Shown here: piece by piece, positions 1 through 8,546 of the stretch
Position numbering within the stretch: the first letter of the stretch is position 1
How the letters are laid out: every line of letters begins with the position of its first letter
Source: an uncultured Methylococcaceae bacterium
Lineage (GTDB): Bacteria > Pseudomonadota > Gammaproteobacteria > Methylococcales > Methylomonadaceae
NCBI GenBank assembly: GCA_903839795.1
Contig: CAIMDR010000111.1
Coordinates: 1 to 16,908, forward strand
Direction of reading: 5' to 3'
Length of the DNA: 16,908 nt
Program-made: the position numbers and the translations under genes
Notes under the pieces: model-generated
What the model was told of the DNA's origin: nothing
Database searches by the model: none
What the model saw: only the letters and a program-made list of their open reading frames with translations

Positions 1-100
1 AAACTGTCCCAACTTAGTCAGCCAAAAAAAGCACTAAAATAAACGGCTAACAAAACAATCTGCTATCATTCCGACCCTAATTTACTCAACTGTAACCATC

Positions 101-105
101 AAGGA
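101..105 (+). promoter_or_regulatory. Ribosome binding site of ppnP
   Basis: AAGGA lies 5 bases before the ATG at 111 and supports that start. The upstream 100 bases are AT-rich, with no convincing -35/-10 pair. Confidence 0.6.
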
Positions 106-110
106 CACTC

Positions 111-425
111 ATGTCAGAATTTACCAACGTCTCCATCGTCAAAAAAGCCAACGTCTATTTCGGTGGCAATGTCAGCAGTCGCACTATCCGTTTTGCTGAT
201 GGCTCTTTAAAAACACTGGGCTTTATGTTGCCGGGTGAATACCTTTTTAACACCGCTGATAAAGAATTAATGGAAATCATCGACGGTGACCTTGATGTTT
301 TATTGCCCGAAACTGATGAATGGCAAAAAGTAACCGCTGGTGATTCGTTTTATGTACCCGCTAATGCTGCCTTCACAGTAAAAATACACACACCGACCGA
401 CTATTGCTGTTCATTTATCAAATAA
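111..425 (+). CDS. ppnP: Pyrimidine/purine nucleoside phosphorylase (PpnP, DUF1255 cupin)
   Basis: This is a 104-residue single-domain cupin of the PpnP (formerly YaiE/DUF1255) family. Family members catalyse phosphorolysis of purine and pyrimidine nucleosides to the free base and ribose 1-phosphate, acting in nucleoside salvage in the cytoplasm. Family landmarks are visible: the N-terminal NVYFGGNVSSRTI segment, LGFMLPGEY around residues 37-45, the ELMEIIDGDLDVLLP strand pair around 52-66, and a C-terminal SFYVPANAAFTV strand. Length is close to the roughly 95 residues of the E. coli protein. The start is supported by an AAGGA 5 bases upstream. A NYN-domain gene begins only 4 bases after the stop, suggesting co-transcription. 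The assignment is from recognition of the family pattern. No odd features were seen. Confidence 0.9.
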   Translation: MSEFTNVSIVKKANVYFGGNVSSRTIRFADGSLKTLGFMLPGEYLFNTADKELMEIIDGDLDVLLPETDEWQKVTAGDSFYVPANAAFTVKIHTPTDYCCSFIK

Positions 426-429
426 CCGT

Positions 430-903
430 ATGGAAAAAGTCGCCATTTTTGTCGATGTGCAGAATATTTATTACACCACGCGGCAAAACTATCAACGACA
501 TTTTAATTACAGCGAATTCTGGACTCAGGCAACGGCCAATAGAACGGTTGTCGCAGCGTTTGCTTATGCCATCGACAAAGGTGACAGCAAGCAACTGGGC
601 TTTCAGAAAATACTTAGAAATATAGGTTTTGAGGTTAAACTTAAACCGTATATACAGCGGAGTGACGGCTCTGCGAAAGGTGATTGGGATGTCGGTATTA
701 CTCTGGATGTGATCGAGTACGCAGCCCAGTCTGATGTGGTTATTTTGTTATCCGGGGATGGCGACTTTGATCTGTTACTCAATAAAGTGGGCAGCACCTT
801 TCCTGTAACCACCGAAGTTTATGGCGTGCCCGCTTTGACGGCACCGTCTTTAATCAATGCGGCCAACCGTTTTATAGCCATTGATGATAAATTGTTGCTG
901 TAG
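430..903 (+). CDS. NYN-domain protein (LabA/DUF88-like putative RNase)
   Basis: This 157-residue protein consists essentially of one NYN domain, a PIN-like fold found in LabA/DUF88 proteins and often acting as a metal-dependent RNase. Candidate acidic metal ligands are in their usual places: D9 and N12 in FVDVQN, D85/D87 in KGDWDVGI, D93, and D110/D112/D114 in LSGDGDFDLL. The reaction and RNA target cannot be read from the sequence. The start ATG is 4 bases after the ppnP stop and has no clear Shine-Dalgarno, so it is probably translated by coupling to ppnP. The two genes may form a small nucleoside/RNA turnover unit, but that link rests only on adjacency. A repeat-rich non-coding stretch follows. 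Family assignment is firm; function is open. Confidence 0.85.
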   Translation: MEKVAIFVDVQNIYYTTRQNYQRHFNYSEFWTQATANRTVVAAFAYAIDKGDSKQLGFQKILRNIGFEVKLKPYIQRSDGSAKGDWDVGITLDVIEYAAQSDVVILLSGDGDFDLLLNKVGSTFPVTTEVYGVPALTAPSLINAANRFIAIDDKLLL

Positions 904-925
904 ATTAAAAGATTTTTAAGAGATT

Positions 926-1144
926 TCACCACGAAGACACGAAGAAAGAAAAAGCAAAATCATTAGGCAGTACGCAGAAAATAAACCCAGAATCACCCTG
1001 ATTTCCTCGCTCCGGCGAGGGAATTTATCTGGCAACGCTCCCGCGTTGCGTGACGCTGGAGCGTCACTGTCGGCATTCCCCGCCGGAATGTTTTTTATTC
1101 ACCACGAAGACACGAAGTTTTCTTTCTTCGTGTCTTCGTGGTGA
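926..1144. repeat. Composite repeat: 27-base inverted arms around a hairpin array
   Basis: The outer arms at 926-952 and 1118-1144 are perfect reverse complements over 27 bases (core CACCACGAAGACACGAAG). A shortened 18-base copy of the left arm is repeated directly at 1100-1117. Between them is a GC-rich array of hairpins: CCTCGC-TCCG-GCGAGG (1005-1020), GCAACGC-TCCC-GCGTTGC (1032-1049), GTGACGC-TGGA-GCGTCAC (1050-1067) and CATTCC/GGAATG (1074-1090). It resembles the dispersed intergenic repeats of methanotroph and related genomes. It is non-coding, and no transposase is present. Confidence 0.75.
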
Positions 1145-1153
1145 TGATTTTTT
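1100..1153 (+). terminator. Possible intrinsic terminator from an 18-bp repeat hairpin
   Basis: A perfect 18-bp stem (1100-1117 with 1126-1143) closes an 8-base loop (TTTTCTTT). Six T residues follow at 1148-1153, 4 bases after the stem. It could end ppnP-NYN transcripts. The stem is part of a dispersed repeat, so a terminator role is inferred from shape only. Confidence 0.45.
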
Positions 1154-1210
1154 AATATTCATTGACGGATCAAGTAAATCACCACTCTTTCTATTTAAAC
1201 GATAAAACCC

Positions 1211-2209
1211 GTGCTTATTTCTGATAAACAAAAAAAAATCCTTACGCTGTTAGCGGATGGTGAATTTCATTCCGGAACTGAATTAGCTGAAGTGCTGGGT
1301 GTGAGTCGCTCGGCAATCTGTAAACAATTAAGCGGCTTGACTGCTTTGGGCTTACATCATTCGGCAGTCAGCGGTAAAGGTTATCGGTTGGATAACCCGT
1401 TGGAATTATTGGTGCAGTCAGAAATCAATGCCCTTCTTACCGAACAGAATAAGGCACTTGTTTCAACGCTGGAAATTCATGACAGCCTTGATTCTACCAA
1501 TAGCTATCTGATGGCGCATTCCCGTAACAATGCCGAATCCGGTTTTGTTTGTTTTGCCGAGCATCAAACAGCGGGCAAAGGCAGGCGAGGGCGGCACTGG
1601 GTTTCACCTTACGGCAGTAATATTTATGTATCCCTGCTCTGGCGTTTTCAACAAGGCGGCATTGCCGGTACGGCAGGCTTAAGTTTGGCGATGGGCGTTG
1701 CTGTTATCAGGGCTTTAAAAGAGCAGGGTATCAATGATGTTGGCTTAAAGTGGCCCAATGACATTTACAGTCAGGGTAAAAAATTGGGTGGCATACTCAT
1801 TGAAGTTTCAGGTGAAACGGATGGTCCTTGTGCCGCTGTTATTGGCTTGGGCTTAAATCTGTTTTTACCTGAACACCAGGCGCAAACCATCACGCAGGCC
1901 TGGACCGACCTGACTCAAATTAGCGGCGAAAATCCGGTACTTAGAAATGAGCTGGCAGGTAGCGTTTTAAATCAAATGCTTGCCATTGTTAACGGCTTTG
2001 AAACGGTTGGCATTAACGCGTATCTTGATGAATGGCGCAGCTACGATTGTTTAAAAGGCAAATCGGCAACCCTGTTTATTGGGCAGCAACACATTGAAGG
2101 TATTGTTGAAGGGATTGATGATAACGGCCTGTTATTGATTAAAAAACCGGATGGTACGGTTCAGGCCTTTGCTTCAGGTGAAGTGAGTTTTAGCGCGGCA
2201 ACGTTATGA
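1211..2209 (+). CDS. birA: Bifunctional biotin-[acetyl-CoA carboxylase] ligase / biotin operon repressor BirA
   Basis: This 332-residue BirA (E. coli 321) activates biotin with ATP to biotinyl-5'-AMP and transfers it to the biotin carboxyl carrier of acetyl-CoA carboxylase. Residues 1-65 form a winged helix (LADGEFHSGTELAEVLGVSRS), so it should also repress biotin genes. The ligase core shows the GKGRRGRHW adenylate-binding loop at 122-130 (usually GRGRRGRKW), KWPND at 180-184 with its catalytic lysine, and GGILIE at 193-198. An SH3-like domain ends the protein. The start is a GTG at 1211, chosen because it gives the family-typical N-terminus. No clear Shine-Dalgarno is visible. The TGA stop overlaps the coaX ATG as ATGA, so the pair is translationally coupled. 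It is not a ligase-only BirA because the DNA-binding domain is present. Confidence 0.95.
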   Translation: MLISDKQKKILTLLADGEFHSGTELAEVLGVSRSAICKQLSGLTALGLHHSAVSGKGYRLDNPLELLVQSEINALLTEQNKALVSTLEIHDSLDSTNSYLMAHSRNNAESGFVCFAEHQTAGKGRRGRHWVSPYGSNIYVSLLWRFQQGGIAGTAGLSLAMGVAVIRALKEQGINDVGLKWPNDIYSQGKKLGGILIEVSGETDGPCAAVIGLGLNLFLPEHQAQTITQAWTDLTQISGENPVLRNELAGSVLNQMLAIVNGFETVGINAYLDEWRSYDCLKGKSATLFIGQQHIEGIVEGIDDNGLLLIKKPDGTVQAFASGEVSFSAATL

Positions 2210-2931
2210 ACTTATTGATTGATAGCGGTAACACCCGACTCAAATGGGCGCTTGTGCAAGAGGGCGGAGTGATTGCCAGTCATGCGCTGGTTAATCAATT
2301 AATTACCCGGCAACAACTGCTTGAAACCTGGAAGCCGCTAACGTCACCCAAGCGCCTTGCCATTGCCTGCGTTTGTTCAACACCCTTATTAGAACTGGTG
2401 TTGGCGGTAGCTGCCGAGTTGTGGCCGACTCTTGAAATTATTCACGTAACCGCTCAAGCTCATGCCTTTGGTGTGGTTAACGCGTATCAACAGCCTGAAA
2501 AATTAGGCGTTGATCGTTGGTTGGCGCTGGTCGCGGTGCGTAATCATTATCAAAATCCGGCCTGTATTGTTGATTGTGGCACCGCCATCACGGTTGATTT
2601 GTTGGATGCCTATGGTAATCATCAAGGCGGCCTGATTAGCCCCGGCTTAACATTGATGAAACAATCTCTGGCAACCGGTACTGCGGCGCTGCCATTTAAT
2701 GAAAAAAACTATGGGGTTGGCCCTGCCAGTTTTACCGAAGCGGCTATTTATAGCGGCACCTTGGCTGCCGCTGCCGGTTTGATTGAGCAGGTGTTAAGCA
2801 AACAACCCAGCGCGCTTTCTTTAATTTTAACCGGTGGCGATGCCGAAATTATCGCGGCACAACTTAAAAATAAGCCGATTATTGATCGTGATTTAGTACT
2901 GCGTGGCTTGGCCGTGGTTCTGGGAGTTTAG
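2206..2931 (+). CDS. coaX: Type III pantothenate kinase CoaX
   Basis: This 241-residue protein belongs to the ASKHA-fold type III pantothenate kinases, which phosphorylate pantothenate in the first step of coenzyme A synthesis. Type III enzymes are generally not feedback-inhibited by CoA and need a monovalent cation. Motifs are in order: phosphate loop DSGNTRLKW at 6-14 with D6, the pantothenate-binding GVDRW at 101-105, DCGTAITVDLLD at 123-134 with the catalytic D123, and GGLISPG at 141-147. The ATG overlaps the birA stop by 4 bases (ATGA), an arrangement common in gammaproteobacteria. It is the last gene of the pair, since a 383-base gap follows. Confidence 0.95.
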   Translation: MNLLIDSGNTRLKWALVQEGGVIASHALVNQLITRQQLLETWKPLTSPKRLAIACVCSTPLLELVLAVAAELWPTLEIIHVTAQAHAFGVVNAYQQPEKLGVDRWLALVAVRNHYQNPACIVDCGTAITVDLLDAYGNHQGGLISPGLTLMKQSLATGTAALPFNEKNYGVGPASFTEAAIYSGTLAAAAGLIEQVLSKQPSALSLILTGGDAEIIAAQLKNKPIIDRDLVLRGLAVVLGV

Positions 2932-3314
2932 GGAGCAGGTGTTTATTTAAAAGATCAAAACTCTCGGGATTTTAAGAAAAAATGTAGAATAGACGGCAAA
3001 TAATAGAATATGATGCTTTGCTGGATTGGTCAAGTCATTGGTTTTTTGTCACTAATGATCGCAAAGCCCCGTCGTTTAGTCGCGGAATGTAAGGATGTGC
3101 GTAACGATTCGGATTTTAAAAATAGAACACAGATGAGGGAAGATTCTCAAGCTTCGACTAAAAATAAAATCCGTTGAAATCCGTATAATCAGTGTCATCC
3201 GTGTTCTATGATTGAAGCCAATTTCTACCGGGTAGTTACCGTTGTGCTTGACTTCAATTAAGATGATTGAGCGTCATTTCATTAGTAAATCCATCATTAC
3301 CAACACTATAAAAC
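2932..3314. other. Intergenic region with degenerate dispersed repeat
   Basis: This 383-base gap between coaX and the TPR lipoprotein contains an imperfect inverted repeat at 3122-3209. TTGACT at 3248-3253 resembles a -35 box, but I see no good -10 at the right distance, so a promoter here is unproven. A 55-codon reading frame at 3010-3177 lacks a Shine-Dalgarno and runs into the repeat, so I do not call it a gene. No strong terminator follows coaX. Confidence 0.6.
3122..3209. repeat. Imperfect inverted repeat, likely dispersed element
   Basis: ATAGAACACAGATGA at 3122-3136 and TCATCCGTGTTCTAT at 3195-3209 are reverse complements with one mismatch in 15. The material between includes AAAATCCGTTGAAATCCGTAT (3168-3185 region) with a repeated ATCCGT word. 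From memory, similar ATCCGTGTTCTATG segments recur between genes in several proteobacteria. Confidence 0.55.
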
Positions 3315-4136
3315 ATGCTAATTAAACGACTTATTTTGATTTTAACATTACCTACATTTCTTGTCGGATGTTCTGAGTTTTTTGGTTCTCAACCTCCGGC
3401 ACCGGTCTATGGAAACGGCTCAACGGTTTCTGGCAAAACCAAGCCAGCCTTGCCGAAGCGTAAGCCGAAAGTACAGAAACCCAAAAAAGTTGAGCCGATA
3501 ATTGAAGAATCTACTGAGATAGTTAAAACCAAACCACTTCAGGAGTTTGTTCCAATAACAGTTCCGCTGGAAGCTTTGGAACCAGAACCTTTAGCGCCAG
3601 AACAGCAACAGCAGCAAGGACTGGAAGCTTTGGCGCCAGAACAAGGCGGGGTTGCGCCTGAGCAAAGCTCTTCAGCACCCGCGCAAGAACCGACAAAACT
3701 AAATCCAAATCCAAGCCCAAGCCAAGAGCCCGTGGTCATTGCCTCCAAGCAAGAGTTTTTGGCGCCACCACCGCCATTGCCTCCTGCTTTTGAGCCATTA
3801 GAAACATTTGCACCGTTATCGCCGGCGGTTAGTGCCTTAGCTTTAGCGGCCACCCAAAACAGCAAGTCGGGAAATATTGAGTCGGCAACGACCACTATTG
3901 AACGTGCTATTAGAATTGAGCCTCGCAATGCAACTTTGTATTATAAGTTGGCGTTGTTAAAGCTAAAACAGTCAAAACCCCGGTTGGCAGAAGATCTTGC
4001 AAAAAAAGCCGCGTTGTTGGCTTCTAATGATGCTCAGCTTAAGAAACATAGCTGGTTATTGGTTGCCAGGGCAAGAGAAATGCAGGGTGACTTAGAGGGT
4101 GGCAAAGAAGCCAGAGCCAAGGCCGGTAAGTTTTAA
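3315..4136 (+). CDS. Proline-rich TPR lipoprotein of unknown function
   Basis: This 273-residue protein starts with a lipoprotein signal peptide: MLIKRL, a hydrophobic core, and a lipobox LVGC with the acylated cysteine at C19. Ser at +2 points to the outer membrane under the E. coli Lol rule. Residues 27-170 are low-complexity and rich in Pro, Glu, Gln and Lys, with an approximate duplication of LEALxPE around residues 85-110 (DNA copies of CTGGAAGCTTTGG at 3567 and 3621). Residues about 173-245 form helical TPR-type repeats (IERAIRIEPRNATLYYKLALLKL). The layout suggests an envelope-anchored tether with a protein-binding end, but no partner can be named. No clear Shine-Dalgarno is seen, and the start is fixed by the signal peptide. 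Its position between coaX and recA does not indicate a pathway. Confidence 0.8.
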   Translation: MLIKRLILILTLPTFLVGCSEFFGSQPPAPVYGNGSTVSGKTKPALPKRKPKVQKPKKVEPIIEESTEIVKTKPLQEFVPITVPLEALEPEPLAPEQQQQQGLEALAPEQGGVAPEQSSSAPAQEPTKLNPNPSPSQEPVVIASKQEFLAPPPPLPPAFEPLETFAPLSPAVSALALAATQNSKSGNIESATTTIERAIRIEPRNATLYYKLALLKLKQSKPRLAEDLAKKAALLASNDAQLKKHSWLLVARAREMQGDLEGGKEARAKAGKF

Positions 4137-4340
4137 TCAGACATTATGAGTTTGTTGTTTGGACTTAATGGTTCTCATGCCGGATAACAATACTGGCATT
4201 AAACCTGGCAGATTTATAAAACCTGCCAGGTCTGTCGTATTAAATGAATAGCCGTAAATCAACACTACCCGAACCTCGGTGTCTATGTGATAATAATTGG
4301 ATGAGCTAGTCGACATTTTTTAACCTAAAAGGTAATAATA
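4137..4340. promoter_or_regulatory. Intergenic region upstream of recA, no canonical SOS box
   Basis: Two hairpins occupy the left half: ATGCCGG/CTGGCAT (4177-4199, one G-T pair, 9-base loop) and ACCTGGCAG/CTGCCAGGT (4203-4231). Neither has a T-run, so neither is a convincing terminator. Reading for CTGT-N8-ACAG, the usual gammaproteobacterial LexA site, I find none. CTGT at 4232 is followed by ATGA where ACAG would be expected. TGTGATAAT at 4286-4294 could be an extended -10 element. Confidence 0.4.
4203..4231. repeat. 9-bp inverted repeat upstream of recA
   Basis: ACCTGGCAG (4203-4211) and CTGCCAGGT (4223-4231) form a perfect 9-bp stem with an 11-base AT-rich loop. No T-tract follows. It looks like a short dispersed palindrome, or possibly a protein-binding site. 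Confidence 0.5.
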
Positions 4341-5372
4341 ATGGATGAGAATAAAAAGAAAGCACTAGGCGCAGCCTTGATGCAGATAGAAAAGCAGTTT
4401 GGTAAAGGCTCTGTGATGCGTATGGGCGATGTGGCGGCATCCCGTGATATTGATGTGGTTTCTACGGGTTCTTTAGGGCTGGATATCGCGCTGGGTTGTG
4501 GCGGTTTGCCGCGTGGTCGTGTGGTTGAGATTTATGGCCCTGAATCATCCGGTAAAACAACGCTCACCTTGCAAGTGATTGCTGAAATGCAAAAGCTGGG
4601 TGGAACGGCGGCCTTTGTTGATGCGGAACATGCCTTGGATCCAAGCTATGCAGAAAAAATCGGCGTTAATGTCGATGAATTGCTGGTTTCTCAACCGGAT
4701 ACCGGCGAGCAGGCTTTGGAAATTACTGATATGCTGGTGCGTTCGGGCGCGGTTGATGTGGTGGTCATTGATTCTGTGGCGGCCTTAACACCCAAAGCCG
4801 AGATTGAAGGCGATATGGGCGATTCCCACATGGGCTTGCAAGCGCGATTGATGTCGCAGGCGCTAAGAAAATTAACGGGTAATATTAAACGCTCCAACAC
4901 CTTGGTTATTTTTATTAACCAGATCAGGATGAAAATCGGCGTTATGTTCGGTAGTCCTGAAACGACAACCGGCGGTAACGCGCTTAAGTTCTATGCGTCA
5001 GTGCGTCTGGATATTCGACGAATTGGTGCCGTAAAAAAAGGCGACGAAATTATCGGTAATGAAACTCGGGTAAAGGTGGTAAAAAACAAAGTGGCACCGC
5101 CTTTTAGACAAGCTGAGTTTGAAATTTTATACGGCGAAGGCATTTCCTTTTTAGGGGAATTGGTTGATCTGGGCGTGAGTTACGGTTTTATTCAAAAAGC
5201 AGGCTCTTGGTATAGTTATGGTGATGAAAAAATCGGTCAGGGAAAAGAAAATGTAAAAGTTTTCTTAAAAGAACATCCTGAAAAAGCGAAAGAGATTGAA
5301 GTCAAAATAAGGACAGAGGCTTTTAAAAAGGCGCTGCCTGTTATTGAAGTGCCTGTGGATGATGATATTTAA
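4341..5372 (+). CDS. recA: DNA recombinase RecA
   Basis: This 343-residue RecA (E. coli 353) forms ATP-dependent filaments on single-stranded DNA, drives strand exchange in recombinational repair, and stimulates LexA self-cleavage. Walker A GPESSGKT is at 66-73, catalytic E96 lies in VDAEHALDP, Walker B VVVID is at 140-144, and loop L2 begins at Q194 ([14 protein letters not shown]). The numbering matches E. coli RecA over this core. The C-terminal tail is acidic (VDDDI), as expected for the autoregulatory tail, but short. AAAAGG about 8 bases before ATG 4341 supports the start. recX follows after 26 bases, the usual pairing. I see no consensus LexA operator upstream, so SOS control is not demonstrated. 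Confidence 0.98.
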   Translation: MDENKKKALGAALMQIEKQFGKGSVMRMGDVAASRDIDVVSTGSLGLDIALGCGGLPRGRVVEIYGPESSGKTTLTLQVIAEMQKLGGTAAFVDAEHALDPSYAEKIGVNVDELLVSQPDTGEQALEITDMLVRSGAVDVVVIDSVAALTPKAEIEGDMGDSHMGLQARLMSQALRKLTGNIKRSNTLVIFINQIRMKIGVMFGSPETTTGGNALKFYASVRLDIRRIGAVKKGDEIIGNETRVKVVKNKVAPPFRQAEFEILYGEGISFLGELVDLGVSYGFIQKAGSWYSYGDEKIGQGKENVKVFLKEHPEKAKEIEVKIRTEAFKKALPVIEVPVDDDI

Positions 5373-5398
5373 ATCAACGTGATTTATTCATCCCCAAA

Positions 5399-5878
5399 AT
5401 GAGTGAAGATCAAGACGCGATAAGCAGTGACTTAAACCAAATCAAGGAATCCGGTCTTCGCTTATTGGCGCGTAGGGAGCATAGCCAAAAAGAATTACTG
5501 AATAAATTGTTGCTAAGAGGCTTTGGCAAGAATGAAATTTTGGTTATTATTGATGAATTTGCCCTGCAAGGTTGGCAGAGTGATTCTCGATACGCGGAAA
5601 TCTATGCCAGAAGTCGGATTCAAAAAGGCTACGGGCCGACCTGTATTTTTTATGAGCTTAAGAAAAACGGCATTGAAGCGGTTGATCTTGACGATATTGT
5701 TTGCAAAACGGTAGGGAGTTGGATGGAACTGCTGGAGCAGGTTTATACCAAAAAATACGGCCATGATTTACGGATTGACCGTAATGAATGGGCCAAGCGC
5801 AGCCGTTTTTTAATGCAGCGCGGTTTTTCCGGCACAATGATTAGTGCTTTGTTTGATCATTTGAATATTAAATTCTAG
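5399..5878 (+). CDS. recX: Regulatory protein RecX
   Basis: This 159-residue RecX (E. coli 166) binds RecA filaments and limits their extension and strand-exchange activity. The protein is all helical, built of three-helix repeats. Visible family signatures are [21 protein letters not shown] (first repeat, around 22-42), [23 protein letters not shown] around 58-80, and the following [10 protein letters not shown]. It lies 26 bases after recA with no terminator between them, so the two are probably co-transcribed, with RecX made at lower level. The ATG at 5399 lacks a clear Shine-Dalgarno, which fits weak translation relative to recA. The C-terminal third is less conserved but ends at the expected length. 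Confidence 0.92.
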   Translation: MSEDQDAISSDLNQIKESGLRLLARREHSQKELLNKLLLRGFGKNEILVIIDEFALQGWQSDSRYAEIYARSRIQKGYGPTCIFYELKKNGIEAVDLDDIVCKTVGSWMELLEQVYTKKYGHDLRIDRNEWAKRSRFLMQRGFSGTMISALFDHLNIKF

Positions 5879-5916
5879 GGTGCGTTTTTACACACTCTTT
5901 TAAAATCACTTATACC

Positions 5917-8529
5917 ATGAAAAAAATGACTAGCGCCGAGTTGCGCACCGCCTTCCTGGAATTCTTTCATCAGCGTGGGCATTCCATACAGCCATCAAGT
6001 TCACTGGTGCCTGGCAATGATCCAACCTTATTATTTACCAATGCGGGAATGGTTCAGTTTAAGGATATGTTTTTAGGCAGGGAACAACGCGATTACAATA
6101 AAGCGGTGACCACTCAGCGTTGTGTGAGAGCGGGTGGCAAGCATAATGACTTGGAAAATGTCGGTTATACTGCAAGGCATCACACTTTTTTTGAGATGCT
6201 GGGTAATTTCAGTTTTGGCGATTATTTTAAAAAAGAGGCCATTCATTATGCCTGGGATTTTTTAACCAAAGAGTTGGAGATTCCTGCCGAGAAATTATGG
6301 GTCACCGTTTTTGAAGAGGATGCAGAGGCAGAAAATATTTGGTTGCAGGATGTTGGTGTTTCACCGGCCCGACTTTCAAAAATAGGCGCTAAAGATAATT
6401 TTTGGTCGATGGGTGATGTGGGGCCTTGCGGCCCTTGTACAGAAATATTCTACGATCACGGCGAGGACATTCCTGGCGGTCCTCCCGGTACGCCCGAAGA
6501 AGATGGCGATAGATATATTGAAGTCTGGAATCTGGTGTTTATGCAATATGACCGCGCCGCAGATGGCACCTTAACGCCACTGCCTAAACCATCGGTTGAT
6601 ACCGGCATGGGTTTGGAGCGGATTAGTGCGGTTTTGCAGGGCGTGCATAATAATTATGAAATTGATTTATTTCAAGCGGTTTTAAAAGCGGCCGCCCAAT
6701 TGGTTGGCACAACTGATTTAACCCAAAGTTCATTACGCGTTATTGCCGATCATATTCGTTCTTGTGCCTTTCTGGTCGCGGATGGCGTCATGCCCTCCAA
6801 TGAGAGCAGAGGTTATGTCGTGCGCCGTATTATTCGACGTGCCATTAGACATGGTTATCGTTTGGGTATTCAGGGTGTTTTCTTTTATAAACTGGTTGCA
6901 CCACTGGTTGAGGAGATGGGCGATGCGTTTCCTGAGCTTAAAGCGGCGCAAGCACAAGTTGAACGGGTTCTAAAAAAAGAAGAAGAACGTTTTACCGAAA
7001 CCCTAACCCAAGGCATGAAAATTCTGGAAGCGTGTGTCGCCAAGATGCAAGGTTCGGTCATTCCGGGCGAAACGGTATTTCAGCTTTATGATACCTATGG
7101 TTTTCCGGTCGATTTAACCGCTGATTTTGCGCGTGAAAATAATCTGACCGTCGATCATGCCGGTTTTGAGATGGCTATGTCGGCACAACGCGACCGAGCA
7201 CGGTCGGCCAGTAGTTTTAGTGCCGAATACAGTCAGGAAATAAAGCTGGATAGTCAGACTGAATTTACCGGTTATGATAATCTGGAAGATCACGTGCATA
7301 TCGTTGCCTTGTATAATCAAGGTCAGCCCGTAGACAGTTTGCAAGCGGGTGAAGAAGGTTTGGTGGTGTTGGATAAAACACCTTTTTATGCGGAGTCCGG
7401 TGGTCAGATTGGCGATTGTGGACAAATTATTGCAGCGGGCGCTGTGTTTGAAGTGACGGATACTCAAAAGCAGGGCGGTAATCTGTTTTTACATCAAGGC
7501 AAGTTGCTTTCAGGTACGTTGAGCACCGGTCAACTCTGTGATGCCAAAGTCAGCGCCGCAGACAGAAAAGCCACTGAATTGAATCATTCAGCGACGCATT
7601 TATTACATGCCGCGTTAAGGCAGACTTTAGGTGAGCATGTGACTCAAAAAGGCTCGCTGGTTAATACCGAGCGTTTGCGTTTTGACTTTGCACATTTTGA
7701 ACCGGTTACCCCTGATCAAATTTCCACCCTTGAGCGATTGGTGAATGAGCAGATTCGTTTAAATAATCCGGTTACTGCACAAGTTATGGCTAAAGATCTG
7801 GCGGTACAAGCCGGTGCTATGGCCTTGTTTGGCGAAAAATACGGCGCTGAAGTCAGGGTTTTAAAAATGGGCGAGTTTTCTACCGAGCTTTGCGGCGGTA
7901 CGCATGTTGAACGGGCAGGGGATATTGGCTGTTTTAAAATAATCAGTGAAACCGGTGTTGCCGCAGGGGTTAGACGTATCGAAGCGGTCACGGGTAGTCA
8001 GTGTATCGATTGGATAGCCGGTCGTGATAAAGCCTTAAACAGTATTGCCGGCTTATTGAAAAGTTCACCTGAAAAAGCCGCTGAAAAAGTAGAGCAACTG
8101 CTGGAAAAAACCCGTTCACTGGAAAAGCAACTGGAGCGTCTTAATTCAAAACTGGCCAGTTCAGCCGGTGGCGAACTGAGCGCCCAGGCTGTTGAGGTGG
8201 CCGGTGTGAAAGTACTGGCGGTTAAACTTGATGATGTCGATACCAAATCCCTGCGTGAACTGGCCGACCAACTAAAAAACAAACTGGGGCGTTGCGCCAT
8301 TGTTCTGGCGGTTGTAGAAGGTGACAAAGTCAGTTTAATTGCCGTTGTCTCCAAAGATCTTTTAGGGCAGATAAAAGCCGGTGAGCTGGTTAATTTTGTC
8401 GCCACTCAAGTCGGTGGTAAAGGGGGCGGCAAACCTGATTTGGCAATGGCTGGCGGTAATGATCCGGCTGGTTTGGCGGCCGCGTTAGCAGGTGTTTCGG
8501 TTTGGGTTCAAGCGCAATTGGGCGCGTAA
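5917..8529 (+). CDS. alaS: Alanine--tRNA ligase
   Basis: This 870-residue class II synthetase (E. coli 876) charges tRNA-Ala and hydrolyses Ser- and Gly-tRNA-Ala. The N-terminal catalytic core shows [33 protein letters not shown] and GMGLERI. The editing domain contains the zinc-binding pair H557-x3-H561 (HSATH) and C659-x3-H663 (CGGTH). A coiled coil around 705-735 leads to the glycine-rich C-terminal domain ([15 protein letters not shown]). Two ATG codons are possible, at 5917 and 5926. Neither has a good Shine-Dalgarno. The second gives [11 protein letters not shown], matching most homologues better, while the first adds MKK. It lies 38 bases after recX and 17 before lysC. Confidence 0.97.
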   Translation: MKKMTSAELRTAFLEFFHQRGHSIQPSSSLVPGNDPTLLFTNAGMVQFKDMFLGREQRDYNKAVTTQRCVRAGGKHNDLENVGYTARHHTFFEMLGNFSFGDYFKKEAIHYAWDFLTKELEIPAEKLWVTVFEEDAEAENIWLQDVGVSPARLSKIGAKDNFWSMGDVGPCGPCTEIFYDHGEDIPGGPPGTPEEDGDRYIEVWNLVFMQYDRAADGTLTPLPKPSVDTGMGLERISAVLQGVHNNYEIDLFQAVLKAAAQLVGTTDLTQSSLRVIADHIRSCAFLVADGVMPSNESRGYVVRRIIRRAIRHGYRLGIQGVFFYKLVAPLVEEMGDAFPELKAAQAQVERVLKKEEERFTETLTQGMKILEACVAKMQGSVIPGETVFQLYDTYGFPVDLTADFARENNLTVDHAGFEMAMSAQRDRARSASSFSAEYSQEIKLDSQTEFTGYDNLEDHVHIVALYNQGQPVDSLQAGEEGLVVLDKTPFYAESGGQIGDCGQIIAAGAVFEVTDTQKQGGNLFLHQGKLLSGTLSTGQLCDAKVSAADRKATELNHSATHLLHAALRQTLGEHVTQKGSLVNTERLRFDFAHFEPVTPDQISTLERLVNEQIRLNNPVTAQVMAKDLAVQAGAMALFGEKYGAEVRVLKMGEFSTELCGGTHVERAGDIGCFKIISETGVAAGVRRIEAVTGSQCIDWIAGRDKALNSIAGLLKSSPEKAAEKVEQLLEKTRSLEKQLERLNSKLASSAGGELSAQAVEVAGVKVLAVKLDDVDTKSLRELADQLKNKLGRCAIVLAVVEGDKVSLIAVVSKDLLGQIKAGELVNFVATQVGGKGGGKPDLAMAGGNDPAGLAAALAGVSVWVQAQLGA

Positions 8530-8546
8530 TAACAAGGTTTTATTGA

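Larger units (their letters stand above)
904..1210. other. Non-coding gap packed with inverted repeats
   Basis: This 307-base gap lies between the NYN gene and birA and has no credible gene. A 27-base sequence at 926-952 is repeated exactly in inverted orientation at 1118-1144, and four short GC-rich hairpins sit between the arms. An 18-base copy at 1100-1117 also pairs perfectly with 1126-1143. The last 60 bases before birA are AT-rich and could hold its promoter, but I see no convincing boxes. Confidence 0.8.

Noticed and set aside
926..1144. CRISPR array or integron attC
   Set aside because: Repeat units are inverted, differ from each other and lack regular spacers, and no cas or integrase gene is present.
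3010..3177. 55-codon frame in the coaX-lipoprotein gap
   Set aside because: It has no Shine-Dalgarno, its second half lies in a dispersed repeat, and I recognise no family.
3539..3928. Long minus-strand frame opposite the TPR lipoprotein
   Set aside because: It is a shadow created by the biased proline-rich codons; its Ser/Gly/Cys-rich product is implausible.
4177..4231. Rho-independent terminators upstream of recA
   Set aside because: The hairpins are real, but neither is followed by a T-tract.
7998..8405. Minus-strand 135-codon frame opposite alaS
   Set aside because: It is entirely inside well-conserved alaS, is low-complexity Ser/Thr-rich and has no ribosome binding site.
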